From an uncultured Eubacteriales bacterium (GTDB lineage: Bacteria; Bacillota; Clostridia; Christensenellales; CAG-138), in the NCBI GenBank assembly GCA_900550525.1, contig URSN01000010.1, positions 1-29,972 of the forward strand: a DNA stretch of 29,972 nt, read 5' to 3'. Of this stretch, positions 1 to 8,680 are shown piece after piece; positions within the stretch are counted from its first letter, which is position 1, and each line of letters opens with the position of its first letter. The notes beneath the pieces were generated by a model, which worked only from the letters and a program-made list of their open reading frames with translations, did not search any database and was not told the origin of the DNA. The position numbers and the translations under genes were made by a program.

Positions 1-324
1 GCGGCCGGTGCGGGCAAAGTTGCTGGTGAGCTTGTCCCACTCGGCCGCATCGAAGGCCTGCTCATCCCCGAAGCAGGCGGCAACGGTCTCCTTGGTCAGG
101 TCGTCGTCCGTCGGCCCAAGGCCGCCGGTGAAGATCACCACGTCCGCGCGCGCGAGCGCCTCGCGCACCGCGCCGGTGAGACGCGCCGGGTTGTCGCCCA
201 CGGTCACCTGATAGAAGGCCTGATAGCCCAGCGGCGCCAGATGCCGGGCGATGAACTGTGCGTCGGTGTTGACGACCTGCCCCATGAGCAGCTCCGTGCC
301 GACGGAAACGATCTCCGCGATCAT
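1..324 (-). CDS. cinA: CinA-family protein, N-terminal part (runs off the window)
   Basis: The first 108 codons are present and the 3' end lies beyond base 1. The translation opens MIAEIVSVGTELLMGQVVNT and contains the molybdopterin-binding-like fold signature GGLGPTDDDLT near residues 79-89, which is typical of the CinA N-terminal (COG1058) domain. In this family that domain has ADP-ribose or related pyrophosphatase activity, and a C-terminal nicotinamide-nucleotide amidase domain is often fused. That second domain cannot be checked here. The ATG overlaps the pgsA stop by 4 nt (ATGA), so the gene is the last visible member of the ftsK-rimO-pgsA-cinA unit, and pgsA-cinA is a common pairing in Firmicutes. 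Identification as CinA-like is firm. The role (NAD-byproduct recycling or competence-linked) is inferred from the family. Confidence 0.9.
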   Translation of the reverse strand, partial: MIAEIVSVGTELLMGQVVNTDAQFIARHLAPLGYQAFYQVTVGDNPARLTGAVREALARADVVIFTGGLGPTDDDLTKETVAACFGDEQAFDAAEWDKLTSNFARTGR

Positions 325-866
325 GCGCGATGCACCACCTTCCGGTTTTTATACACATAGTCGATGAGCGACCAGAGCGTCAGAACGAGCGCGGCGTAGA
401 GCGCGATGCGGTCCATCGGCACGCCGATGGCGCAAAAGAGCGGGTTGCCGAGCAGGATCAGCACCACGGCCACGCATTGCAGCAGCGTCTTGCCCTTGCC
501 GATGCGCCCGGCGGCGATCACCGTGCCCTTTTCCGCCGCGATCAGGCGGAACGCGCTGATGACCAGCTCCCGCCCCACAAAGACGAACGTCACGAGCGCC
601 GGCACGTCGCCGCGCCCCGTGAGCATGATGAACGCCGCGCACACCAGAAGCTTGTCCGCCATCGGGTCGAGGAGCTTGCCAAAGTCCGTCACCATGCCGT
701 GCTTGCGCGCGTACCAGCCGTCGATCAGGTCGGTCGCCGCCGCGAGCACGAACACCGACGCGGCCAGCACGTTCCACCACGGCAGCGCGCGCTCGAGGAA
801 GAAGCAGGCCACGAACACGGGCACAAGGCACATGCGCAGCAGCGTCAGGCGGTTTGGCAGGTTCAT
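321..866 (-). CDS. pgsA: CDP-diacylglycerol--glycerol-3-phosphate 3-phosphatidyltransferase
   Basis: This 181-residue membrane enzyme transfers a phosphatidyl group from CDP-diacylglycerol to glycerol-3-phosphate, the committed step to phosphatidylglycerol. The CDP-alcohol phosphotransferase motif is complete: D46, D49-G50, A53-R54, G63, D67 and D71 all sit in the expected spacing and supply the metal and catalytic aspartates. Hydrophobic segments around residues 8-25, 33-48, 70-85, 93-110 and 125-175 fit a six-helix topology, and the length is typical. The start has a good ribosome site (GGGAG). It overlaps the rimO stop by 4 nt and its own stop overlaps the cinA start, so expression is probably translationally coupled within the operon. 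PgsA is favoured over other CDP-alcohol transferases by length and by its cinA/rimO neighbours. Confidence 0.93.
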   Translation of the reverse strand: MNLPNRLTLLRMCLVPVFVACFFLERALPWWNVLAASVFVLAAATDLIDGWYARKHGMVTDFGKLLDPMADKLLVCAAFIMLTGRGDVPALVTFVFVGRELVISAFRLIAAEKGTVIAAGRIGKGKTLLQCVAVVLILLGNPLFCAIGVPMDRIALYAALVLTLWSLIDYVYKNRKVVHRA

Positions 867-2155
867 AGCAGCTCTCCCATCATGTCGTAATCGCGCGCGC
901 GCGTGAGGCGCACGCGCCGGTATTCGCCGGGCGCGGCGGCGGCGCCGGGCAGCAGGATGCGCCCGTCCACATCCGGGGCCTCGGCGTAGGAGCGGCCGTG
1001 CGCGCCGCGCGCGTCCGCCCCCTCGATCAGCACCTCGACCTCCTGACCGACGCGGCGCTGCCCGCGCCGGCGGGAGATGCCGCGCTGCTGCGCCATGAGC
1101 GCGTCAAGGCGCGCCTGCTTGTCCGCCTCCGGGATCTGTATCGGCATCGCCGCGGCGGGCGTGCCCTCCTCCGGCGAGAAGGCGAACGCGCCCACGCGGT
1201 CGAACGGATGGTCGCGCAAAAAGGTCAGCAGCTCGTCAAACTGCGCGTCCGTCTCGCCGGGGAAGCCCACCATGACCGTCGTGCGCAGGATGAAGTCCGG
1301 CGCGGCGCGCTCCACATGCTCGAGCACGCGGCGGATGTGCGCCTGGCTGCCGCGGCGGTGCATGGCCTTAAGGATGGCATCGTTCACATGCTGCAGCGGC
1401 ATGTCGAGGTAGTTCACGAGCTTTTCATTTTCGCGGATCGCATCGATGAGCGCGGGCGTCACCGTGTCGGGATAGGTGTAGAGCAGGCGCACCCAGTGCA
1501 GCGCGTCGATGCGGCTCAGCCCGCCGAGCAGCTCGAGCAGGCGCGGCCTGCCGTACAGGTCCACGCCGTAGCCGGAGGTATCCTGCGCGATGACGGTCAG
1601 CTCCGTCACGCCCGCGCCGGCCAGCCGCCGCGCCTCCTCCAGGAGCGTTTCCATCGGCTCGCTTTTGAGCGGCCCGCGGATGAGCGGGATGGCGCAGTAG
1701 GCGCAGCGGTTGCTGCACCCGTCGCCGATGCGCAAAAACGCGCGGTACGGCGGCGTGGTCAGCACGCGCGGCGCGCCGCAGACGGGCGCGGGCTCCGGCT
1801 CCCCCAGCGCGGCCGCGAGCAGCGCGGGCAGGCGGCCGTATTCGTGCACGCCGAGCATCAGGTCGATCTCCGGCATCGCCTCGCGCAGCTGCTCGCGGTA
1901 ACGCTCCGTCAGGCAGCCGGTCGCCACGAGCAGGCGGCAGCGGCCGGTCCGCTTCATGGCGGCCAGCTCCAGTATGGTGTTGATGGATTCCTGCTTGGCC
2001 GGCTCGATGAAGCCGCACGTGTTCACGATCAGCACCTCGGCCTGCGCCGGGTCGCCGACGAAGCGGTGCCCGGCCGCGCGCAGCAGGCCCAGCATCCGCT
2101 CGGTGTCCACGAGGTTCTTCATGCAGCCGAGCGATACGACCCCGACGGCGCTCAT
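863..2155 (-). CDS. rimO: Ribosomal protein S12 methylthiotransferase RimO
   Basis: This 430-residue radical SAM enzyme adds a methylthio group to a conserved aspartate of ribosomal protein S12. The N-terminal MTTase domain carries the three auxiliary-cluster cysteines C11 (SLGCMKNLVDTE), C47 (VNTCGF) and C81. The radical SAM cluster motif is C147-x3-C151-x2-C154 (CSNRCAYC). The C-terminal ~65 residues fit a TRAM domain (QEVEVLIEG... then ...GRSYAEAPDVDG). The LGC-x-KNxVD opening points to RimO rather than the tRNA enzyme MiaB. The usual proline of LGCPKN is methionine here, which is a minor change. The gene overlaps the ftsK stop by 4 nt (ATGA) and pgsA by 4 nt. The assignment is firm. Confidence 0.95.
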   Translation of the reverse strand: MSAVGVVSLGCMKNLVDTERMLGLLRAAGHRFVGDPAQAEVLIVNTCGFIEPAKQESINTILELAAMKRTGRCRLLVATGCLTERYREQLREAMPEIDLMLGVHEYGRLPALLAAALGEPEPAPVCGAPRVLTTPPYRAFLRIGDGCSNRCAYCAIPLIRGPLKSEPMETLLEEARRLAGAGVTELTVIAQDTSGYGVDLYGRPRLLELLGGLSRIDALHWVRLLYTYPDTVTPALIDAIRENEKLVNYLDMPLQHVNDAILKAMHRRGSQAHIRRVLEHVERAAPDFILRTTVMVGFPGETDAQFDELLTFLRDHPFDRVGAFAFSPEEGTPAAAMPIQIPEADKQARLDALMAQQRGISRRRGQRRVGQEVEVLIEGADARGAHGRSYAEAPDVDGRILLPGAAAAPGEYRRVRLTRARDYDMMGELL

Positions 2156-4809
2156 GCCTCGCCCTCCGGGACCGGCTCGTCCCCGCCCTCCGGCGCGCCG
2201 CCGTCCGGCAGAGGCGCGCCCTCGCCAAAGAGGGCCTCGAATTCGCTGCGCTTGATGAGCACGCGGCGCGGCTTGCTGCCGTCAAAACCGGAGACGTAGC
2301 CGTGCTGCTCCATGATGTCGATCAGCCGCGCGGCGCGCGCATAGCCCACGCGCAGGCGGCGCTGGATCATGGAGATGGAGGCCTGCCCGCTTTCGAGCAC
2401 CACGCGCAGCGCCTCGCCGAGCAGGTCGTCCTCCTGCTTGCCCTCGCCGAACGCGCCGCCGGCGGGCCCGCCCTTTGCGGCGTTGGCAAGGTCGGAGACC
2501 ACCTGCTCGTCAAACTGCGGCTGGAGCTGCTGCCCGGCAAAGTGGCGCACCACGCGCTCCACCTCCTCGTCGGAGACGAAGGCGCATTGCAGCCGGATGG
2601 GCTTGTTGGAGCCGTTCGGGTGGAAGAGCATGTCGCCCCGGCCGAGCAGCTTTTCCGCGCCGGTCGCGTCGAGGATGATGCGCGAGTCGATGCCCGAGCT
2701 CACCGCGAACGCGCAGCGGGAGGGGATGTTGGCCTTGATCAGGCCCGTGATGATATCGGCCGAGGGGCGCTGCGTCGCCACGATCAGGTGGATGCCCGAC
2801 GCGCGGCCCAGCTGTGCGATGCGGCAGATGCTGTCCTCCACGTCGTCCGGCGCGACCATCATCAGGTCGGCCAGCTCGTCGATGATGACCACCAGGCGCG
2901 GCAGGCGCTTTGCCGGGTCCTGCTGCAGTTCGTTGTAGCGCGCAAGGTCGCGCGCGCCCGCTTCGGAGAATTTCTTGTAGCGCATCGTCATCTCGTTGAC
3001 GGCCCAGCGCAGCGCGCCGGCGGCCTTCTTGGGCTCCGTCACCACCGGCACGAGCAGGTGCGGCAGCGTGCCGAACACGGACAGCTCCACCACCTTCGGG
3101 TCGATCAGGATCAGCCGCAGCTCGGCGGGGGAGGACTTGTACACCATCGAGATGATGAGGTCGTTGATGCACACGCTCTTGCCCGAGCCGGTCGAACCGG
3201 CGATGAGCATGTGCGGCATCTTGCCAAGGTCGGCCGTGATCACCTTGCCGCCGGTGTCCTTGCCCAGCGCCATGGTGATGGGGGAGGATGCGTTCTGGAA
3301 CTCGCGGCTCTCGATGATCTCCCGCAGCACGACCGTAACGGCGTTCTTGTTCGGTATCTCCACGCCGACGGCGGCCTTGCCCGGGATGGGCGCTTCGATG
3401 CGCACGCGCGGCGCGGCCAGCGCCAACGCGATGTCGTTGGAGAGCACCGTGATGCGGTTGACGCGCACGCCGGGCGCGGGCTGCAATTCAAAGCGCGTGA
3501 TCACGGGGCCGACGGTCACGTTGACCAGCTTTGCCGAGATGTTGAAGCTGGCCAGCGTGTCGATCAGGAGCTTGCCCGTCTCCGCCGGGTTTTCCAGCCC
3601 GCGGCCGTAGGAAACGGTCGGCGCGTTGAGCAGCGAGAACGACGGCGGCACATAGACCGGCGGCGGCTCCACGGCGATCTCCGGCACGTCCGGCTCCTCC
3701 GCCGGCGCGGCATGCTCGATGACGACGGCCTTGCGCGGGCCCGCCTGCGGCGCTTCTTGCGCTTCCGTCTCCTGCGCCGCTGCTGCGGCGGGGGGCGCGG
3801 GCGCGACCGGCTCCAGCGTGAAGGGATAGTCCTCCGCGCCCTCCAGCTCGTCCCAGATCGCGTCGCCCTCGGGCAGCGGCGGCTCCGGCTCCGGCGGCTG
3901 CGCGGCGGCCTCCGCCGGGGCGATCTTGCGCACGGGCCGCGCCTGCAGCTCCGCGTCGTTGAGGTAGGTCAGCTCGTCGGCGGATTGCGGGACGTTCTTC
4001 AGCTTCCGGTCCGCCGCGGATACGGGCAGGTCGGCCGTAAAGGCGTTGAAATCCGTCAGGTCGCCGTCGGCGCGGCGGCCGCGGCGCGTCCGCTTCGCCG
4101 GCTGCGCGGGCGCCTTCTCCTGCGCGCCGGCTTCGGATGTGCGGCCGCTTTGCAGGTCGTAGACCGGCATGCGCCGCTGCTCGGCGCGCACGCGCTCCAC
4201 CGCCGTATGGACGCTGCGGTTGACGCGCGCGGACATCTCCCGCAGCGACAGGCGCGTGACCATCAGTATGACGATCAGCAGCGCCGCAATGGTCACCACA
4301 TAGGCAAGCGCCGCCCCGCCGAGCTGCTGGAGCGGATAGCACAGCAGCGCGCCCATGGCGCCGCCGCCGCGGTGCGGAAAGGCCGCGCCCGCCTCGTAGG
4401 CGGCGGCCAGGTAGGAGAGGTAGGGGGAACCCTTGTAGGCCGCGCCGCGCGCCGCTTCCGCAAGCGTCAGCGCGGCGATCACGCCGGGGACGTTCCAGCC
4501 CGTGCCGCTGCGGCCGCTCGCGCGGCCCGCGATGGACAGCACGCCCGCGCCGATGCACACCAGCGGCAGCGCATAGGCAAACCAGCCGCACAGCCCGAAC
4601 AGCAATCGGCTGAGGAACTCGCCCAGCACACCCGTGCCGGATACGAACAGGTAGACGCCGAGCAGTATCCCGGCGGCGATGTACAGCACGCCGCGCACCT
4701 CGCCCCGCCGGCGCGCCTCCTCCTGCCGCGCGCCGCGGGCGGGGGCGCTGCTTTTTTTATTATTTTTGGACGGCGCCTTTGACGCGCCGGAAGCGGATTT
4801 CTTCGCCAT
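2152..4809 (-). CDS. ftsK: DNA translocase FtsK/SpoIIIE
   Basis: This 885-residue membrane-anchored dsDNA pump clears chromosome ends from the septum at division, and in spore formers moves DNA into the forespore. A basic Lys/Ala N-terminus is followed by about four membrane segments (roughly residues 40-200), then a Pro/Ala/Glu-rich linker to about 400. The motor domain has Walker A GSTGSGKS near 540 and Walker B VVIIDELADLMM near 643. The gamma winged-helix domain near 800-853 (EALRVVLESGQASISMIQRR) reads KOPS/SRS-type DNA signals. An open frame continues far upstream to about 6807, but ATG 4809 is preferred. It has a GGAAGGAAA ribosome site, lies just downstream of a near-consensus promoter, and starts a typical Lys-rich FtsK N-terminus. 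It heads the ftsK-rimO-pgsA-cinA unit. Confidence 0.95.
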   Translation of the reverse strand: MAKKSASGASKAPSKNNKKSSAPARGARQEEARRRGEVRGVLYIAAGILLGVYLFVSGTGVLGEFLSRLLFGLCGWFAYALPLVCIGAGVLSIAGRASGRSGTGWNVPGVIAALTLAEAARGAAYKGSPYLSYLAAAYEAGAAFPHRGGGAMGALLCYPLQQLGGAALAYVVTIAALLIVILMVTRLSLREMSARVNRSVHTAVERVRAEQRRMPVYDLQSGRTSEAGAQEKAPAQPAKRTRRGRRADGDLTDFNAFTADLPVSAADRKLKNVPQSADELTYLNDAELQARPVRKIAPAEAAAQPPEPEPPLPEGDAIWDELEGAEDYPFTLEPVAPAPPAAAAAQETEAQEAPQAGPRKAVVIEHAAPAEEPDVPEIAVEPPPVYVPPSFSLLNAPTVSYGRGLENPAETGKLLIDTLASFNISAKLVNVTVGPVITRFELQPAPGVRVNRITVLSNDIALALAAPRVRIEAPIPGKAAVGVEIPNKNAVTVVLREIIESREFQNASSPITMALGKDTGGKVITADLGKMPHMLIAGSTGSGKSVCINDLIISMVYKSSPAELRLILIDPKVVELSVFGTLPHLLVPVVTEPKKAAGALRWAVNEMTMRYKKFSEAGARDLARYNELQQDPAKRLPRLVVIIDELADLMMVAPDDVEDSICRIAQLGRASGIHLIVATQRPSADIITGLIKANIPSRCAFAVSSGIDSRIILDATGAEKLLGRGDMLFHPNGSNKPIRLQCAFVSDEEVERVVRHFAGQQLQPQFDEQVVSDLANAAKGGPAGGAFGEGKQEDDLLGEALRVVLESGQASISMIQRRLRVGYARAARLIDIMEQHGYVSGFDGSKPRRVLIKRSEFEALFGEGAPLPDGGAPEGGDEPVPEGEA

Positions 4810-4839
4810 GCGCGATTTCCTTCCATACGTTTTCAGCCT

Positions 4840-4868
4840 ATTATACCGCACTTTGGCGCGCGATGCAA
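4840..4868 (-). promoter_or_regulatory. Sigma-A promoter for ftsK operon
   Basis: On the minus strand TTGCAT (4868-4863) and a perfect TATAAT (4845-4840) are separated by 17 nt. They lie about 30 nt upstream of the ftsK start, in an AT-rich pocket within GC-rich DNA. Confidence 0.75.
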
Positions 4869-4901
4869 ACGCGCCCCTGCGCCGCGCGGGCGCGCTTTGG
4901 C

Positions 4902-4930
4902 TTGCCAGCGCCGGCCGCATGGGGTATACT
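4902..4930 (+). promoter_or_regulatory. Sigma-A promoter for the hydroxyacid dehydrogenase gene
   Basis: TTGCCA (4902-4907) and TATACT (4925-4930) are 17 nt apart and 44 nt upstream of the ATG at 4975. The site is divergent from the ftsK promoter, whose -35 is 34 nt away. Confidence 0.7.
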
Positions 4931-4974
4931 GGTAAACGGAACGGGCGGCCTGGCCGCGGTGGAGGGGAAAGGAT

Positions 4975-5922
4975 ATGCAGATCGTCGTTCTGGACGGGCA
5001 CGCGGTCAACCCCGGCGATCTGAGCTGGGACTGCCTCAGGGAGTTTGGCACGCTGTCCGTCTACGACCGCACGCCGCCGGAGTTTGCGGCGCAGCGGCTC
5101 ATCGGCGCGGACGTCGCCTTCGTGTGCAAGACCGTCATCGACGAGGCGGCGCTTGCGCGCGCGCGAAACCTCCGGATGATCGGGCTGCTGTGCACCGGTA
5201 CGGACGCGGTGGATCTCGCCGCCGCGGCGCGCCGCGGCATCGTGGTGTGCAACGTCCCGCCCTACAGCACCGACGCCGTGGTGCAGCACACGTTCGCGCT
5301 GCTGCTGGAGGTGTGCTCCCTCGTATCGCTGCACAACCGCGAGGTGCACCGCGGCCGCTGGACGCACAGCCCGGATTTCTGCTTCTGGGACGCGCCGCTC
5401 ATCGAGCTCTCCGGCAAGACGTTCGGCGTGCTCGGCTGCGGCCAGATCGGCTGCCGCGCGGCGGGCGCGGCGATGGCGTTCGGCATGCGGGCCATCGGTT
5501 TCAGCCGCGGCGAGCATCCGGCGTTTCCCGGCGAGCGGGTGCCGTTTGAGACGCTGCTGGCAGAGAGCGACGTGCTCTCGCTTCACTGCCCGGCGACGGA
5601 GCAGACGCGCGGCGTCATCAACGCCGCGTCGCTTGCGCGGATGAAGGAGGGCGCGATCCTGCTCAACACCGCGCGCGGCGCGCTGTGCGTATCGCAGGAC
5701 GTGGCCGACGCGCTCGAGAGCGGCCGCCTGCGCGCCTACGCCGCCGACGTGGCCGCGCGCGAGCCCATTTTGCGCAGCGACCCGCTGCTTGAGGCGAGCA
5801 ACTGCATCCTCACGCCGCACATCGCCTGGGCCCCGCGCGAGACGCGGCAGCGGCTGCTCCGCCTTGCGGCGGAGAACCTGCGCGCGTTTTTGAACGGTAC
5901 GCCCGTCAACCGCGTCAACTGA
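4975..5922 (+). CDS. D-2-hydroxyacid dehydrogenase (NAD-dependent, glycerate dehydrogenase-like)
   Basis: This 315-residue cytosolic oxidoreductase interconverts a 2-hydroxyacid and a 2-ketoacid with NAD(H). The Rossmann nucleotide loop is GVLGCGQIG (151-159). The catalytic trio is in place: R234 (NTARGAL), E263 (REPI) and H282 (TPHIAW). Length and architecture match the HprA/SerA-catalytic family. The protein has no ACT or other C-terminal regulatory domain, so a biosynthetic 3-phosphoglycerate dehydrogenase of the long type is unlikely. Hydroxypyruvate/glycerate is the best guess for substrate, but lactate-like or other acids cannot be excluded. A strong ribosome site (GGAGGGGAAAGG) precedes the ATG, and the gene has its own promoter. 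The SIMPL lipoprotein gene follows after 51 nt and may be cotranscribed. Confidence 0.85.
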   Translation: MQIVVLDGHAVNPGDLSWDCLREFGTLSVYDRTPPEFAAQRLIGADVAFVCKTVIDEAALARARNLRMIGLLCTGTDAVDLAAAARRGIVVCNVPPYSTDAVVQHTFALLLEVCSLVSLHNREVHRGRWTHSPDFCFWDAPLIELSGKTFGVLGCGQIGCRAAGAAMAFGMRAIGFSRGEHPAFPGERVPFETLLAESDVLSLHCPATEQTRGVINAASLARMKEGAILLNTARGALCVSQDVADALESGRLRAYAADVAAREPILRSDPLLEASNCILTPHIAWAPRETRQRLLRLAAENLRAFLNGTPVNRVN

Positions 5923-5973
5923 CCCGGCCGGGCGCGGCATCTGATGAACAAGAGAGTGAACCGGAGGCACCGC

Positions 5974-6699
5974 ATGAAGCCAAGCGCAAAGACCGCCCTG
6001 CTCCTGCTGCTCATCCCGGCCCTCCTTGCCGCCGGCTGCAAGGAGCAGGAGGAGATCCAGAACGTGCCGACCCCGCGGGGCGACACGCAGACCTATATCC
6101 TGCGCCAGACGTGGCCGGAGCCGGAGCACACCATCGAGGTGGCCGGCAGCGGCGAGGTCATCACCGATCCGGATTTTGCGACCATCCGCGTGGGCGTATC
6201 CGTCACGGGCGACACGGCCGAGAGCGCCTCCGCCCAGTGCCAGGAGCGGCTGCAGCTCATCTATGAGGCGGCGCTCGGCTTTCAGGTCGCCCGCGCGGAC
6301 ATCAGCTCCGCCGGCATCGAGATCGAGGCGCGGCGCAACGAGGAGGGCGGCGAGATCGTCGATTTCCTCGCCAGCGATACCGTCACCGTCATCGTGCGCG
6401 ATGTGGACGACCTGAACACCGTGCTCACCACCGTCATCGACGCGGGCGCGTCGCAGATCTATGCGGTGACCTACGGCGTCACGGAGGCGTCCACGGCCTA
6501 CCGCGAGGCGCTCGCCGCGGCTGTGGCGGACGCGCACGAGAAGGCCGCCGTGCTGGCGGAGGCGTCCGGCGCGTCGCTCGGGCGCGTGGCGGGCATCGTC
6601 GAGCAGCCGTACGACGAGAGCAAGCTCGTCGGCGTGGATTTTGAAAGCAGCTCCATCGTCGTGACCGCCGATGTGGTCGTGACATTCCTGATCGATTAA
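5974..6699 (+). CDS. SIMPL-domain (YggE/DUF541) lipoprotein
   Basis: This is a 241-residue exported protein of unknown biochemical role. The N-terminus is a lipoprotein signal: Lys-containing start, leucine-rich core, then lipobox LLAAGC with the lipidated cysteine near residue 23. From about residue 45 it follows the SIMPL (DUF541) pattern, opening IEVAGSGEVITDPDFATIRV. A second half, STAYREALAAAVADAHEKAA, is the typical family helix, and a terminal beta strand (SIVVTADVVVTFLI) closes the protein. An in-frame ATG lies at 5944, but ATG 5974 has the GGAGG ribosome site and gives an intact signal peptide. SIMPL proteins are linked to envelope or oxidative stress in Proteobacteria, and nothing in this context refines that. 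Confidence 0.85.
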   Translation: MKPSAKTALLLLLIPALLAAGCKEQEEIQNVPTPRGDTQTYILRQTWPEPEHTIEVAGSGEVITDPDFATIRVGVSVTGDTAESASAQCQERLQLIYEAALGFQVARADISSAGIEIEARRNEEGGEIVDFLASDTVTVIVRDVDDLNTVLTTVIDAGASQIYAVTYGVTEASTAYREALAAAVADAHEKAAVLAEASGASLGRVAGIVEQPYDESKLVGVDFESSSIVVTADVVVTFLID

Positions 6700-6701
6700 T
6701 G

Positions 6702-6722
6702 GGCGCGCCCCGCCGGCGCGCC
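6702..6722. terminator. GC-rich perfect inverted repeat after the SIMPL gene
   Basis: Two copies of GGCGCGCC are separated by 5 nt, just after the SIMPL stop codon. The hairpin would be very stable. No U-tract follows, so intrinsic termination is uncertain. The rest of 6723-6825 shows no gene; it contains another palindrome, GCGGCCGGCCGC, at 6745-6756. Confidence 0.35.
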
Positions 6723-6825
6723 GCGTGCCGGGCGGGAGAGCAAAGCGGCCGGCCGCCTGGATGATTATGGCATTGTCAGCTGGCCGTGGAAATCCCGCTG
6801 ACCGCACGCCCCGTCCGCCCGTGGT

Positions 6826-7160
6826 TCATTCGTTGTTTTGCGACTTCTCCGCCCTGGCTGCGGTTTCCGTATAATACTGCGCCTGCGCGGTCCAGAGCCG
6901 GCGATACTTGCCGCCCTCATCTGCAACCAGTTCATCGTGGGACCCCCTTTGGACAATATTGCCTGCATGAAATACGGCGATCTCGTCGCAGAACTTGCAC
7001 GAGGAGAGGCGATGGGAGATATGGTGACATAGGGGGCGATGGAGCTGCAGAGGCAGTACAGCGTCAAAAGCGGAAAAAACTTGGGCGACACCCGGTGGAG
7101 TTCCCTGACGCCGCGCATCTGCGCGGAAACGGCATGACGCATCTTTCCCCTGCTTTTCAT
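6826..7160 (-). pseudogene. Remnant of an ABC exporter (second gene of a degraded pair)
   Basis: Only the two ends of a roughly 600-residue permease-ATPase fusion survive. From ATG 7160 about 47 codons read as a normal N-terminus (MKSRGKMRHAVSAQMRG..., then a hydrophobic start of TM1 ending APYVTI). Near base 7020 the sequence jumps, in another frame, straight to the ATPase H-loop (ISHRLSSCKFCDEIAVF) and the usual C-terminal tail, with a stop at 6826. The transmembrane domain, Walker A, signature and Walker B are gone, so the product cannot transport anything. It lies 2 nt downstream of the other exporter remnant, as expected for a heterodimeric exporter operon. The original substrate cannot be told. 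Confidence 0.85.
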
Positions 7161-7162
7161 GT

Positions 7163-8540
7163 TCAGAACTCCTTTCCCTCCTGATAATACCGGCTTTGCA
7201 CCGTGTAGAGATTGGCGTATTCGCCGCCCAGCGCCAAAAGGCCGTCATGGGTTCCCTCCTCCCGAATCCTGCCGCCGGCAATCAGGATAATCCTGTCGCA
7301 AAACCGGGTGGAGGCGAGACGGTGCGAAATAAACAGGGAGGTTCTTCCCTTTGTCATTTCGCTGTATTTCATGCAGATATCGTTTTCGGCAATGGGGTCA
7401 AGGGCCGCCGTCGGTTCGTCCAGCAGCAGGATCGGGCCGTCCTTATACAGGGCTCTGGCCAGCATCAGGCGCTGGATTTCCCCGCCGGAGAACAGCGCGC
7501 CGTCCAGATAGACCTCGCGGCCCACATGCGTGCCGAGCCCGTTTGGCAGCTTCTCGATCACGGAGGTCAGGCCCGCCTTATCCACGCAGTGCGCAATGCG
7601 CTCATTTCCCGCAGGATGCCCATGACCCAGTTGGTAAACGTAGTGACCGCCGTGAAGTACAGCAGGAATTCAGGAACGCTCAATCCCTCGTGCAGGGCCA
7701 TGTTGATGAGCACCACATAGGCGGTGCCGTTGCGAGCGGCGGTCAGCGCCACCTCCGCAAAATCCGCCAGCACCTCCACCCGCTCGCAGCGGAGACTGAA
7801 CGCAAGATACAGATTCTGAATCCGGTCATAGAGCTCGCTGAGCCAGTTCTGCAAACCGAAAATGCGGATGTCCTTTGCCAGCTCTGCGGATTCCGACTTT
7901 GAACGGAGATAGGACGCCTTCTGAAAGTATGTCTCCCCTCATCCCTGCGGGCATACCGCCAGTTGGCAGCGTATTGCGATACATAAAAACCGGCGGCGCA
8001 CGTGGCGATGACCACAAGCAGAAGCAGTCCGTTGATGCGGGACAGAATGCCCAGATAGATCGCAAGCCCGCCGATATTGGTAAGGAGCCTGGTCAGCGTT
8101 TCCCAGACATGCTCCGTCGCCTGGGAATTGCCTTCGCAGGCGGTGTGCGCCTTTTCGCGCAGCTTCACGAAATGTTCATCCAGCGTATTGGGACAGGCGG
8201 TGGCGTTGCTCTATTTGGCAATCATTCCAATGATCGCGCTGCGCACATCTATCCGTGGGAACAGGGTGTTTTCACTTACATACTGTTTGACCCCCTGGAC
8301 AAGGAAGAGCGCGGCGGTAAATGCGCCGATGGCTGCAAGCAGCTCCCGCAGGGGGACGCTCCGCTCCACGCGGGCGAGCACCTCGGGTGCAATGTACAGC
8401 TGCACCAGCTGGAACGCGGCTTCCAGCGAAGCGGTTGCGATGCAGCACACAAGGACGCGCCTGCCGTGTTTCCAGGCAAGTTTTACCATCCATTGAATAT
8501 TTTGCAGGACGTTGTATTTTGATCTCGTCTCCGTTTTCAT
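7163..8540 (-). pseudogene. Degraded ABC exporter (permease-ATPase fusion, first gene of the pair)
   Basis: Homology-like sequence runs the length of the locus but is broken three ways. The first ~109 codons (from ATG 8540, ribosome site GAGGGGG) include TM segments and end at an in-frame TAG at 8213-8211. Reading on in the same frame continues sensibly (DEHFVKLREKAHT) to a -1 frameshift near 7935. The next stretch (QNWLSELYDRIQ to VMGILREMSAL) ends near 7578 and abuts, in a third frame, the ATPase C-terminal half (AGLTSVIEKL, signature LFSGGEIQRL, Walker B ILLLDEPTAALD, H-loop FISHRL). About 130 residues including Walker A and the Q-loop are missing. G+C is lower than in the flanking housekeeping genes. 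Several independent lesions argue for a decaying pseudogene rather than sequencing error. Confidence 0.9.
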
Positions 8541-8680
8541 CTGCGCCCCCTCAAGCCTGTTGTATCACAAAAAGGGATGATTTCGGGGAAAATTGCGGAT
8601 GAATCGTCTTTTTCGGGGGGCAGGGGGCTTTTCCCAAAGGCCAATCGGCGTTCTGAAACGACTGCCGGCGGCCCGGGCGC

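Noticed and set aside
998..4782. Long plus-strand open frames opposite rimO and ftsK.
   Set aside because: They are His/Arg/Ala-rich shadow translations of GC-rich genes, with no recognisable domain and no ribosome site.
4810..6807. An open frame that extends the FtsK frame nearly 2 kb upstream on the minus strand.
   Set aside because: It lies antisense to two convincing genes (dehydrogenase and SIMPL lipoprotein), has low-complexity Arg/Ala/His composition typical of GC-rich shadow frames, and the true FtsK start at 4809 has a ribosome site and promoter.
8211..8213. Possible recoding or stop-codon readthrough at the in-frame TAG of the exporter remnant.
   Set aside because: The same gene also has a frameshift and a large deletion, and its partner is gutted, so decay is the simple explanation.
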